From positions 1,302,001 to 1,366,000 of the forward strand of contig NZ_BNJF01000002.1 in the NCBI RefSeq assembly GCF_016587355.1: a stretch of 64,000 bases of DNA, in the 5' to 3' direction. Below, one piece after another: positions 43,960 to 51,055 of the stretch (position 1 is the first letter of the stretch; the number at the start of each line of letters is the position of its first letter). The DNA is from Ktedonospora formicarum. Lineage in GTDB: Bacteria; Chloroflexota; Ktedonobacteria; Ktedonobacterales; Ktedonobacteraceae. Both the position numbers and the translations under genes were made by a program. The notes beneath the pieces were generated by a model that had not been told where the DNA came from, made no database searches, and worked only from the letters and a program-made list of their open reading frames with translations.

Positions 43960-45014
43960 CATTGGATCAGGAATTCTTCGCTCACTTCCTCCTCACTTTG
44001 CCCCTCACCACTCATGATGTTGAGTGCGAGGAACGTGCCGATGAAGTCACCGACCGTTCCCTTCAGTGCGAGCAGGAAGACACTGCTCGCCACCACCAGG
44101 GTGTGAACTCCCTCGAAGTGGTGCCAGCGATCCGTGAAGACGCTGGCACCCCAGATACCCATAGCGATGCTCAGATACCCGGCCGAAACCGCCAGCAAGA
44201 CCATCTTCCCGCAACTCCTGAGCGCGACCCGCAGGACGTTGCCCTTCGAGTCGCCCCAGCCCTGGAGCTGGAAGACGCGCTGCCCGAACTGAGCGAACTT
44301 CGTTACCGCCGCCATGAGCACGGCACCAACAACATCGATGCCAGTTCCCAGTAGCGGTAGGGAGCCAGTAAAGGTCCCTTCTCGCGTGCTTTTCCAGGCC
44401 CAGAGAACCAGGAGCGCTCCCCCGATCAGCCCCGTTCCAGCCAGAGCGGCCCACAGGTGATCCGTGCGCTTGTGCTCCAGCTTTGGGAGCCATCCCTCTT
44501 TAGCAGCGGCGCGACCCATGTATCCCGAGCGCAGAAGCATCAGCGTGAAGACGGTGCCCATCTGTACCAGGACGAAGCTTTTGGTGAACTCACCCTGATT
44601 GATGAGAACCGCCAGAACGTTGCTGACCAGGACGGCGAACTCGGTAATGAGAACCGACAGAACTTCTCCCTTGCCGATCCAGCAGATGCGCCGCCCCCTG
44701 GAGTGAAGCCAGAAGGAAAGCACCATGAAGAACGGCGGGATGCCCAGTGGGCCGACGAACAGCGTGGCGTTAATAAAGATACGCCACACCTTTCCGTCGA
44801 CGCTCGGAGCGAAGCCGAAACCGAAGGCGAATTCAGCGACGCTTGTTACCCAGACCAGCGCGAACGCGACCAGCGCGCCCACGACCAGACGTTTGCCAGA
44901 AAGTTTGAGCATCTCCCATGAGATTGCTACGTCATCACGAAGTGCCGTGACGACATGCTTTACTCTCTGGGAGAGACTTTTCCCCCAACCAAACACAACC
45001 ACCACACCCACCAA
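43959..45014 (-). CDS. polytopic membrane protein of unknown family
   Basis: Up to 351 residues with about seven to eight hydrophobic segments (for example LVVGALVAFALVWVTSVAEF, FMVLSFWLHSRG, GGALLVLWAW, VLLAVSAGYLSIAMGIWGAS) and an acidic C-terminus (SGEGQSEEEVSEEF). The start is unclear: TTG 45014 has no ribosome site, and a later ATG in WEMLKLSGKR is possible. I do not recognise the family. The DNA here is visibly richer in G and C than its neighbours, and its codon use differs, so acquisition from elsewhere is possible. There are no mobility genes. Confidence 0.65.
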   Translation of the reverse strand: MVGVVVVFGWGKSLSQRVKHVVTALRDDVAISWEMLKLSGKRLVVGALVAFALVWVTSVAEFAFGFGFAPSVDGKVWRIFINATLFVGPLGIPPFFMVLSFWLHSRGRRICWIGKGEVLSVLITEFAVLVSNVLAVLINQGEFTKSFVLVQMGTVFTLMLLRSGYMGRAAAKEGWLPKLEHKRTDHLWAALAGTGLIGGALLVLWAWKSTREGTFTGSLPLLGTGIDVVGAVLMAAVTKFAQFGQRVFQLQGWGDSKGNVLRVALRSCGKMVLLAVSAGYLSIAMGIWGASVFTDRWHHFEGVHTLVVASSVFLLALKGTVGDFIGTFLALNIMSGEGQSEEEVSEEFLIQ

Positions 45015-45350
45015 CAGTTTGGGGATTTTGTCGTTTGCGAAGAGCTTCCTCGATCCTACGCATGTTGTCAGAAATGACCGTGCTTCGGTGACCGCTTGCG
45101 CAGCCCCAGAGCGTGAAGCAGTGAATAAATTCGCGCGTAAATGCGCGTTTGTTACACCCCATGCGTAGCTCCACCCGGCATCCTTAGCCGTTCGCTATCC
45201 TTTTTTTACACCTCCCTGGGGATAGGCCACAGGCCCGGAGCTTTCACTCAACGGGGTAGAGGAGAAGCTATTGATATATGATAACGCTGATTTGCTCACT
45301 TGAATTCCCATTAGGTACATTTGTGTTATGACTCTGAAACTGAGCATGAA

Positions 45351-45380
45351 AATTCCCCCATGCTTGAGCATGGGGGAATT
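45351..45380. terminator. perfect hairpin after the sigma pseudogene
   Basis: A 13-bp perfect stem AATTCCCCCATGC / GCATGGGGGAATT with a TTGA loop, downstream of the decayed sigma/propeller cassette on the minus strand. It probably was its terminator. Confidence 0.75.
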
Positions 45381-45407
45381 GGCCGTAGATACACTTTTGC
45401 CTTTGCT

Positions 45408-46006
45408 CTAACGTTGCAAAGGATAGATATCTCGCTTACCATCATGCAAGACCCAAAGGCCGTTTTGTGAGCCAGAATAAATCTCTCCAAAGAAGAAGTA
45501 GAGTATCCCATCATATGAAGTTGGGTAACCTGGCCCCCAGGTTGCACCTTTGTTTGGAGACTTCTCTCCCCAATGCCATTTGATCTTACCAGTATATGCT
45601 GTATTACATCGATCTCGCTTACCCATGCCTCTGGCCCCTCAATGCTAGGGCTTTCATTTTCGCCGACCTGAATCCAGGGCAGCCAGCGCACATGCCTTAT
45701 TTGGCGCAGATGTGAATAGGCGACGTTGGTCGCAATTCGATAGAGCCAGGCGCGAAACTGTAATTCACCTTGTATGCCTGGTAAGCCCTTCCAGGCTTTG
45801 AGAAAAGTCTCCTGCGCTAGATCTCGCCCCCATTCATCATTTCCCACTAGGCGAGCTATATAGGTACAAATAGGCGCATTAAAGATTTCAAAGAGATGTG
45901 CAAATGCGGCAGCTTTTCCCTAGCGTGCTTGCGCTACAAGATGATCGAGGGAGACTGTATCTTTCTGAATACAGTCTGAAGCTTCTTCTCTATAGGCCTG
46001 ATACAT
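45408..46006 (-). pseudogene. decayed ECF sigma factor fused to a propeller-protein fragment
   Basis: Starts at ATG 46006, which has GAGGAG upstream. It encodes a short N-terminus to an in-frame TAG at 45920, then in the same frame AHLFEIFNAPICTYIARLVG and DLAQETFLKAWKGLPGI, i.e. sigma region 2, down to RHVRWLPW. At about 45600-45620 sigma homology stops. A different frame encodes TGKIKWHWGEKSPNKGATWG and SYDGILYFFF, a C-terminal PQQ-type propeller blade. One nonsense mutation and one deletion have joined the remains of a sigma gene and its sensor gene, the same pair seen intact at 14.1 and 31.8 kb. Confidence 0.7.
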
Positions 46007-46201
46007 CTGTTCTCCTCGACTTTGTATATCCAAGCTTTCTATTTCTTGTAACGCATGTAGATATACATTCCCTGCGTAGTATTTCAGCTTTTTTAGCCTA
46101 AAGGAGAAGTTCGTTGTATGCATAGAATGTTTTCGCGAAAACAACGACAGCGGCGCTTGAGCCAGCGCGGAACTCAAGCTGATGTGGGGGATATTGGTGA
46201 A

Positions 46202-46239
46202 AGTGCAAGCTATGTGACCTAAGTGGCATAGCTTGCACT
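46202..46239. terminator. terminator of the FtsX-type permease
   Basis: AGTGCAAGCTATG (46202-46214) pairs perfectly with CATAGCTTGCACT (46227-46239), 12-base loop, right after the permease end on the minus strand. Confidence 0.75.
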
Positions 46240-46244
46240 GTTTG

Positions 46245-46715
46245 TTAATCCTGGCTCAGGCGGATAGTCTGAGCCAGGATTGTACGCCGCGAGGAGCGTG
46301 CGATTAAATACACTGAGAGTATAGCGATGCCGACAAGTGCCAGAAGCGTGAAGACCAGCGATAGAGGTGGTTGGACCCTCACAGGGAGCGTGTGCTGGAG
46401 CAGATTGTATTCTACGCCACTCAGATTGCCCAGAGTGCCAGCAACAGGAGTGCTGCTGATGATGAGATTGGGTATGAGAGTCAGAGTCAGTAGAAGGCCG
46501 AAAGTAATACCTATTGGTAGTGCTAATAAATAGATCAAGCCTTGTTCCCAGGCCAGCATTTGTGTCACCAGGAGAGGTTCGGTTCCAAGCGCGCGTAGAA
46601 CAGCGAAATTTATTTGCCGCTCCCGCAGGCTATTCCAGGTCATCAAGGCGTTGCTACATGTCCCAAGTAACAGAGCCACAACTGTACCAAGGCCCAATAA
46701 TATGAACAAATCCAC
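46245..46715 (-). CDS. C-terminal part of frameshifted FtsX-type ABC permease
   Basis: 156 residues starting MDLFILLGLGTVVALLLG. It is the last FtsX domain: NSLRERQINFAVLRALGTEP, the conserved motif ahead of a helix, two further helices and a short basic tail. It has no ribosome site of its own. It restarts three bases after the stop of the large upstream part and continues in the frame reached by adding one C to the CCCC run at 46721-46724. It is best read as the C-terminus of a single permease of about 1040 residues. As a free protein it would lack the rest of the transporter. Confidence 0.75.
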   Translation of the reverse strand: MDLFILLGLGTVVALLLGTCSNALMTWNSLRERQINFAVLRALGTEPLLVTQMLAWEQGLIYLLALPIGITFGLLLTLTLIPNLIISSTPVAGTLGNLSGVEYNLLQHTLPVRVQPPLSLVFTLLALVGIAILSVYLIARSSRRTILAQTIRLSQD

Positions 46716-46717
46716 TG

Positions 46718-49360
46718 TCAGGGGTCAGTGCGCAGTGTGTCGAGCAAGGCTCGTCTATCTTTTAGCTCAGTGATGTGCAATGCTGATGCGCTCAACTGAG
46801 AACGCAACTGCGTCAGAAGCGCTGGATCATCGCTAGTGCGCAGCCAGAACTGAGTGAGAGTCATTGGTTGCTTATCTGTTTGCGCGCGATAAGTCGCAAG
46901 CGTCTGATAGTCTACAAGTAGTGCCGGTGTTACGCTTAAGTCGTTGGAGGTCTTTAATTGTGGCGAGTCATACATACCCTCAATCTCGTTCACGCGAGCC
47001 ACGGCGAAAAAAGTCGTCTTATAGCTTTTGCCCGAAGCATAGGAAGTGAGCGTAAACGTTTTGCCGGGTGAGAGGTGCAACTCATCCCAACCCAGCGCAT
47101 CGATGAGGGCGGGAACTACGTGCTGCTGAATAGCCATATCTCGCTTTGCTACGAGTGTGCGCATAAGCTCGCTTAAGGGTTGCTCAGCGTTTCGGTTACT
47201 CCAGAATGTTGCCTGAGCATATGTTGAGGAATCGATGGCTCGTATGCGTGTGGCATGGCTCTGATCGATAAAGCCGACAATCTGATTGCCGACGGAGGCT
47301 GCCTTCACGCCTTTGAGCGTTCCTAAGGAATGATAGGCATTGGGCACAGAAGAGATTGAATTGTCTGATATGGTTCCACTGAAATCCGCGATATTCTCAT
47401 AGCGTGCTAGCTCAGTGAGGCGTAACTGTTGTGAGTTGCTAAAGATGAGTGTGAGCATGATAAAAGAAGACGCAAGCGCGAGCAGGAGGGATACCTGCAA
47501 GGGGCGTTGGGGAGAGCGTGTCATCTGCGCTAGAGCGAGCATGAGGGGTGCTGCTCGTCCACGACTTGCCAGGGATGCCAGAAAGTTGAGTACGCGTGGA
47601 GCCAGGCGTAAGAAACAGAAGGCAAGCCCCAGAATCAGGAAGAATGGGGCTAGAAGCGCGAGAGGGGTAGCGATTACAAAAAGCACGTCGTCAGAGAGTA
47701 GTGTGCGCAGGCTGTAGGCGTAGTTTGCCAGGAGATAGAGGCAAATCGCGATTAGCGTTGCAAAGATATCCAGGTAGAATCGCTCCCAGAAGGGACGACG
47801 TGTTGCGCGTGCGGTCTCTTTGCGCAAGGTGAGAATATTCAACCTCAAGCTTTGAATGAGGGTGAGGATGAGGATACCCATGCCAGCGAGGAAGGCCACG
47901 AGCATGTATGGTGAAGTACTCAGTATTGTATGCCAGGGATTGCTCCATAGAACATCGACTGCGTCTCGCCCTAGCGGTTGGAGGAGTGTGCGCGTTACAG
48001 AGCTTACAACGAGTGGTGCGCAGATGGTACCTATAGCTACCGCCAGTAGGGCCGCTATCAAACCCTGGAATGTGAACGAGAGCATAATTTGAAGTGAGCT
48101 TGCTCCCCGACTTCGTAATATCGCGATAGTGCCTGACTGGCGTTCGACGAGCAAGGAAATCAAGAAACTCATGAAGAAAAGGTCGAGCAAGATTGTGGGA
48201 AGCGAAATGATCAAGACAGGCACATGCGAGAGCGCCAGATGGGTGCTCAACTGATTCAGAATCGAGGGGCCATCGCCCAGGATGGGACTTCCAAAGGCCT
48301 GCCCTGCTAAATAAGGAGGGTCGAAGTTGAGAAAATTATTGTCTTGGGGAGTGCTAGCTTTACTAAAGCCTGTTCCCGCATCTCTGAGATCCTGACGAAA
48401 TTGATTATACTGTTCAATGGTTAGATGTGAGGGATCGATAAAAAGGTCCCAACTGGCGAAAATAACCTTATCAAAGACGAACGCCTCACGAGTTAGCGGA
48501 CCCTGATAGATCTCCGACTTAATGGTAGGAATATTTTCATGCTCAAGACGATCCTGGCACCAGAGGGCGAGGGCATTGCTTGAGAGTAGGAGAGGGAAGC
48601 TCACAGGCTGAGCTCTCTCTGGATTAATACGTGTCGGAAGGAAGTTTGTGCCACGCCAGAATATGTCGTTGGCATTCACATCTATGAGACCAACGACGCG
48701 CATGGTAAGTTCTGTGTTATGGACGAGGTGGGGATCTCTGGTAAAGCCTGCTAGATCCTTCTCAGTGGGACTTGTAAAAAAGGTGATGTTGGTAGTGATG
48801 GTTGAGCCAAGAGAAATATTCAGCGCCTGCGCTACTTGGGGCTTGAGAGCTACCTCCAGTTCGCTGCCAGCATTGTTTGTCGGGAACCTACCCTGAATAA
48901 GATGGACGTGATTGCGCATCTGGACGTTATCAGTCGTAATGAAGTTGAGTTGATCGCCTGCATTGGGGTTTGTGGGTGTGAGAAGCGGAAAGCCGCCTAC
49001 CCGATATTGCGCCTGCACTTCCGGTTTTAGATAGGGGGCGAGATGCGTTCGGAAGGGTTCTATGGTCGTAGCCTGCATTGACTTGAGCAATTGGGGTGAG
49101 AGTGCCATTGCGTTCGCACTTAATGTCAGGCGTGAGTTTTCAGGTGACACGCGGATTGATTGGCGCAGACTGGCGGTACCGGTTACTTGTTCAAGAAGTG
49201 GGATTGCGCACAATAAGAGGATTGCAAAGCTCATACCCAAACAAATGATAAAGAGCAGCATCCAATTTGAGCGCCAATTCCATCGTGTGAGGTGGGCTAC
49301 AGATGAAGATGTTGTCCTCAGAGATTGTGTGAACGGGCGGAACCAGATAGCGAGTTGCAT
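46718..49360 (-). CDS. large FtsX-type ABC transporter permease, frameshifted at its end
   Basis: About 880 residues from ATG 49360 (GGAG eight bases upstream). A long periplasmic MacB-like domain (45-370) follows the first helix, then the FtsX core with RQSGTIAILRSRGASSLQIM (first domain) and a second outer domain (700-880). Translation stops at TGA 46718-46720, directly after LLDTLRTDP. The missing last helices are encoded at 46245-46715 in the -1 frame. Its function, moving lipids or peptides with a separate ATPase, is inferred; no ATPase gene is nearby. A palindrome beside a -10 box lies upstream. Confidence 0.85.
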   Translation of the reverse strand: MQLAIWFRPFTQSLRTTSSSVAHLTRWNWRSNWMLLFIICLGMSFAILLLCAIPLLEQVTGTASLRQSIRVSPENSRLTLSANAMALSPQLLKSMQATTIEPFRTHLAPYLKPEVQAQYRVGGFPLLTPTNPNAGDQLNFITTDNVQMRNHVHLIQGRFPTNNAGSELEVALKPQVAQALNISLGSTITTNITFFTSPTEKDLAGFTRDPHLVHNTELTMRVVGLIDVNANDIFWRGTNFLPTRINPERAQPVSFPLLLSSNALALWCQDRLEHENIPTIKSEIYQGPLTREAFVFDKVIFASWDLFIDPSHLTIEQYNQFRQDLRDAGTGFSKASTPQDNNFLNFDPPYLAGQAFGSPILGDGPSILNQLSTHLALSHVPVLIISLPTILLDLFFMSFLISLLVERQSGTIAILRSRGASSLQIMLSFTFQGLIAALLAVAIGTICAPLVVSSVTRTLLQPLGRDAVDVLWSNPWHTILSTSPYMLVAFLAGMGILILTLIQSLRLNILTLRKETARATRRPFWERFYLDIFATLIAICLYLLANYAYSLRTLLSDDVLFVIATPLALLAPFFLILGLAFCFLRLAPRVLNFLASLASRGRAAPLMLALAQMTRSPQRPLQVSLLLALASSFIMLTLIFSNSQQLRLTELARYENIADFSGTISDNSISSVPNAYHSLGTLKGVKAASVGNQIVGFIDQSHATRIRAIDSSTYAQATFWSNRNAEQPLSELMRTLVAKRDMAIQQHVVPALIDALGWDELHLSPGKTFTLTSYASGKSYKTTFFAVARVNEIEGMYDSPQLKTSNDLSVTPALLVDYQTLATYRAQTDKQPMTLTQFWLRTSDDPALLTQLRSQLSASALHITELKDRRALLDTLRTDP

Positions 49361-49437
49361 CCCTATAACTCCTTTATGGCTAAATCCTCTCCCTGTCGAG
49401 GCTCTTTTGAGCTTTGAAGGCCACGCTCTGCCTTTTG

Positions 49438-49462
49438 TGATCAAATATTTTGATCAATTATA
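49438..49462 (-). promoter_or_regulatory. -10 box and palindrome upstream of the FtsX-type gene
   Basis: TATAAT reads on the minus strand at 49462-49457. Immediately downstream of it is the palindrome TGATCAAA-TAT-TTTGATCA (49438-49456), placed to block transcription. No good -35 box is visible. Confidence 0.45.
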
Positions 49463-49529
49463 CACTTGTTCTCATTCAACTTCCATTACCCATGCTAAGT
49501 CTTCTGCGAAAACTAATGCTACTGGTCTC

Positions 49530-49570
49530 AGTTAGCACACACTTTCTCAGGTTTTTGGATAAGGAGTGAA
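49530..49570 (+). repeat. interspersed repeat, copy C
   Basis: CAGTTAGCACACACTTTCTC, then AGGTTTTTGGATAAGGAGTG. Same order and spacing of GTTAGC, TCAGG and GATAAGG as copies A and B. It lies between the FtsX-type gene and the AhpD-like gene. Confidence 0.55.
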
Positions 49571-49648
49571 GCCATAGTTGGAGGAAATGGCACGACGGTG
49601 CGTGGCCCAGCACTTAATGGTATCCTCGAAAACGCTAAAAATGGATCT

Positions 49649-49676
49649 TTGTAGGGGGCCATTGACGTATTATACT
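49649..49676 (+). promoter_or_regulatory. promoter for the AhpD-like gene
   Basis: TTGTAG (49649-49654), a 16-base spacer and TATACT (49671-49676), 54 bases before the ATG. Confidence 0.5.
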
Positions 49677-49730
49677 TGGCCCATCAAAGAAGCTTGGTTA
49701 GGTAAATAGAATCTGAAGGAGAAAAATAAT

Positions 49731-50180
49731 ATGGGTACAAGAATGAACTACTCTAAGGCTGCTCCAGGAGCCATGCGGGCCATGAATGGTGTTGAAAAAT
49801 ATATCGCTGATTGTAGCATTGAAACTTCTCTAAAGGAACTTGTACGTTTGCGTGCCTCACAGATAAATGGTTGTGCCTACTGTGTCGATATGCATAGTCT
49901 GGATGCTCGTGCTGGCGGAGAGACTGAGCAGCGCCTATATGCTCTTCCTGTGTGGCGAGAGACCCCCTTCTTTAGTGAGCGCGAGCGTGCTGCTCTGCTC
50001 TGGACAGAGAAACTCACCCAGATTTCAATTGATCAGGTTCCAGACGAGGTGTTTGAGCAGGTACGCTCTCACTTTAACGATACCGAACTGACGGATTTGA
50101 CACTGCTCATCGCAACTATCAATGCCTGGAACCGTTTCGGCATTAGCTTCCGTGATGAGCCTGGGTACTATAAGCCATAA
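49731..50180 (+). CDS. carboxymuconolactone decarboxylase-family (AhpD-like) protein
   Basis: 149-residue helical protein with the AhpD redox motif CAYCVDMH (Cys48, Cys51, His55), typical of alkylhydroperoxidase-like members that reduce peroxides or protect against stress. AAGGAG lies about nine bases before ATG. Other family features are LKELVRLRASQINGC before the motif and TLLIATINAWNRFGI near the end. It is a single-gene unit with its own promoter and terminator. Confidence 0.93.
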   Translation: MGTRMNYSKAAPGAMRAMNGVEKYIADCSIETSLKELVRLRASQINGCAYCVDMHSLDARAGGETEQRLYALPVWRETPFFSERERAALLWTEKLTQISIDQVPDEVFEQVRSHFNDTELTDLTLLIATINAWNRFGISFRDEPGYYKP

Positions 50181-50222
50181 TCGTTTTGTAATTAAAGCGG
50201 TTGTATGCGTGATGGGAAAACA

Positions 50223-50260
50223 ATCAAGGAGAAGCCACAGAACTGTTGCTTCTCCTTGAT
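50223..50260. terminator. bidirectional terminator
   Basis: ATCAAGGAGAAGC (50223-50235) pairs perfectly with GCTTCTCCTTGAT (50248-50260), between the AhpD-like gene and the convergent small zinc-ribbon gene. Confidence 0.85.
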
Positions 50261-50313
50261 ATAAGTCAAGCTAGCACCAAATGTGCAAGCAGTATTTCAT
50301 GATAATAGTAGGA

Positions 50314-50469
50314 TTACGCGTCTTTACTAGAAAGGATGCGCGTAAGCTTTGTCCCACACACAGAACAGGTTCCCTGCATCGCAGGTTTCCCGTTTTTCAT
50401 CTCGATTTTGTGGGGATCCTTCATTTCGCGCTTTTCCTTACATTTCACGCAATATGCGACGTCTGCCAT
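50314..50469 (-). CDS. DUF5679-type zinc-ribbon protein (51 aa)
   Basis: Small gene read on the minus strand with a perfect ribosome site (AAAGGAGG, eight bases before ATG). The 51 residues have four cysteines in two pairs (YCVKCKEK at 7/10, GTCSVCGTKL at 35/38) and the conserved core EMKDPHKIEMKNGKPAMQGT, which matches DUF5679: a zinc ribbon of unknown role. The Lys-rich surface suggests nucleic-acid binding. It is monocistronic and convergent with the AhpD-like gene. Confidence 0.85.
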   Translation of the reverse strand: MADVAYCVKCKEKREMKDPHKIEMKNGKPAMQGTCSVCGTKLTRILSSKDA

Positions 50470-51055
50470 AGACAGACCTCCTTTCAATGTGAACTGAAAC
50501 CAAATATATCATACCCACGCAAGCAGAATATATTTGACTTTTATTATTCACGTTTCTCAAACATGTTTGGGAGCATTTTTATACTCCTTGAGGTACTTTT
50601 TGGATACCTCCCTATCCCTGCTATCCCCCTTCGTTTTCGGATTCTTCCTTCCCAATTAGCTGTCAAAAATTTCAGTGGTAAACCCGCATCTAGAGCGGAC
50701 TTATCCAATTAGATGTGAGTGTATTTTGCGCGGAAAATGGGGCACCGAAAATCTAAATGAGTTCTCTTCAGTGCTCTCAGACACAGAAAAGAAGCTCAAT
50801 TTAGAAGAAAAGAAAGTTGCCTCATATCCATTTTTGACAATAGTACTTCTTTCCACTGAAAAGGCACAGTGCGAAAGAAAAAGAAAAAAAGCGACTTACT
50901 AGCAAATCCATAAGCTTGATGTTACTAAAATCCGATTGTGGTCTTTGGGATTGAAGCGGCGCTTGAGGTGTATATTTTGTTGTCGCCAAGAGACAATGCT
51001 GAAAGTCAGGAAAGGTCGGGAAAAGCGAATAGTTTCCAGATATGCCTTGGATAAA
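50470..51055 (+). other. 586-base gap without recognisable gene
   Basis: AT-rich sequence. The open frames present lack ribosome sites and protein-like composition. It is bounded by the promoter side of the zinc-ribbon gene and the 3' end of the STAND gene. No repeat, terminator or RNA gene was recognised. Confidence 0.4.

Noticed and set aside
44047..44921. Long frames on both strands (44047-44493 minus, 44457-44921 plus) in the GC-rich membrane-protein region
   Set aside because: High GC lengthens chance frames; only the 43959-45014 frame has the hydrophobic periodicity of a real protein.
44935..45174. 79-codon minus-strand frame upstream of the membrane-protein gene
   Set aside because: Considered as a frameshifted N-terminus, but its Gly/Cys-rich stretch is just another frame of the same bases and has no helix or domain.
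50281..50712. 143-codon plus-strand frame
   Set aside because: Antisense to the well-marked zinc-ribbon gene.
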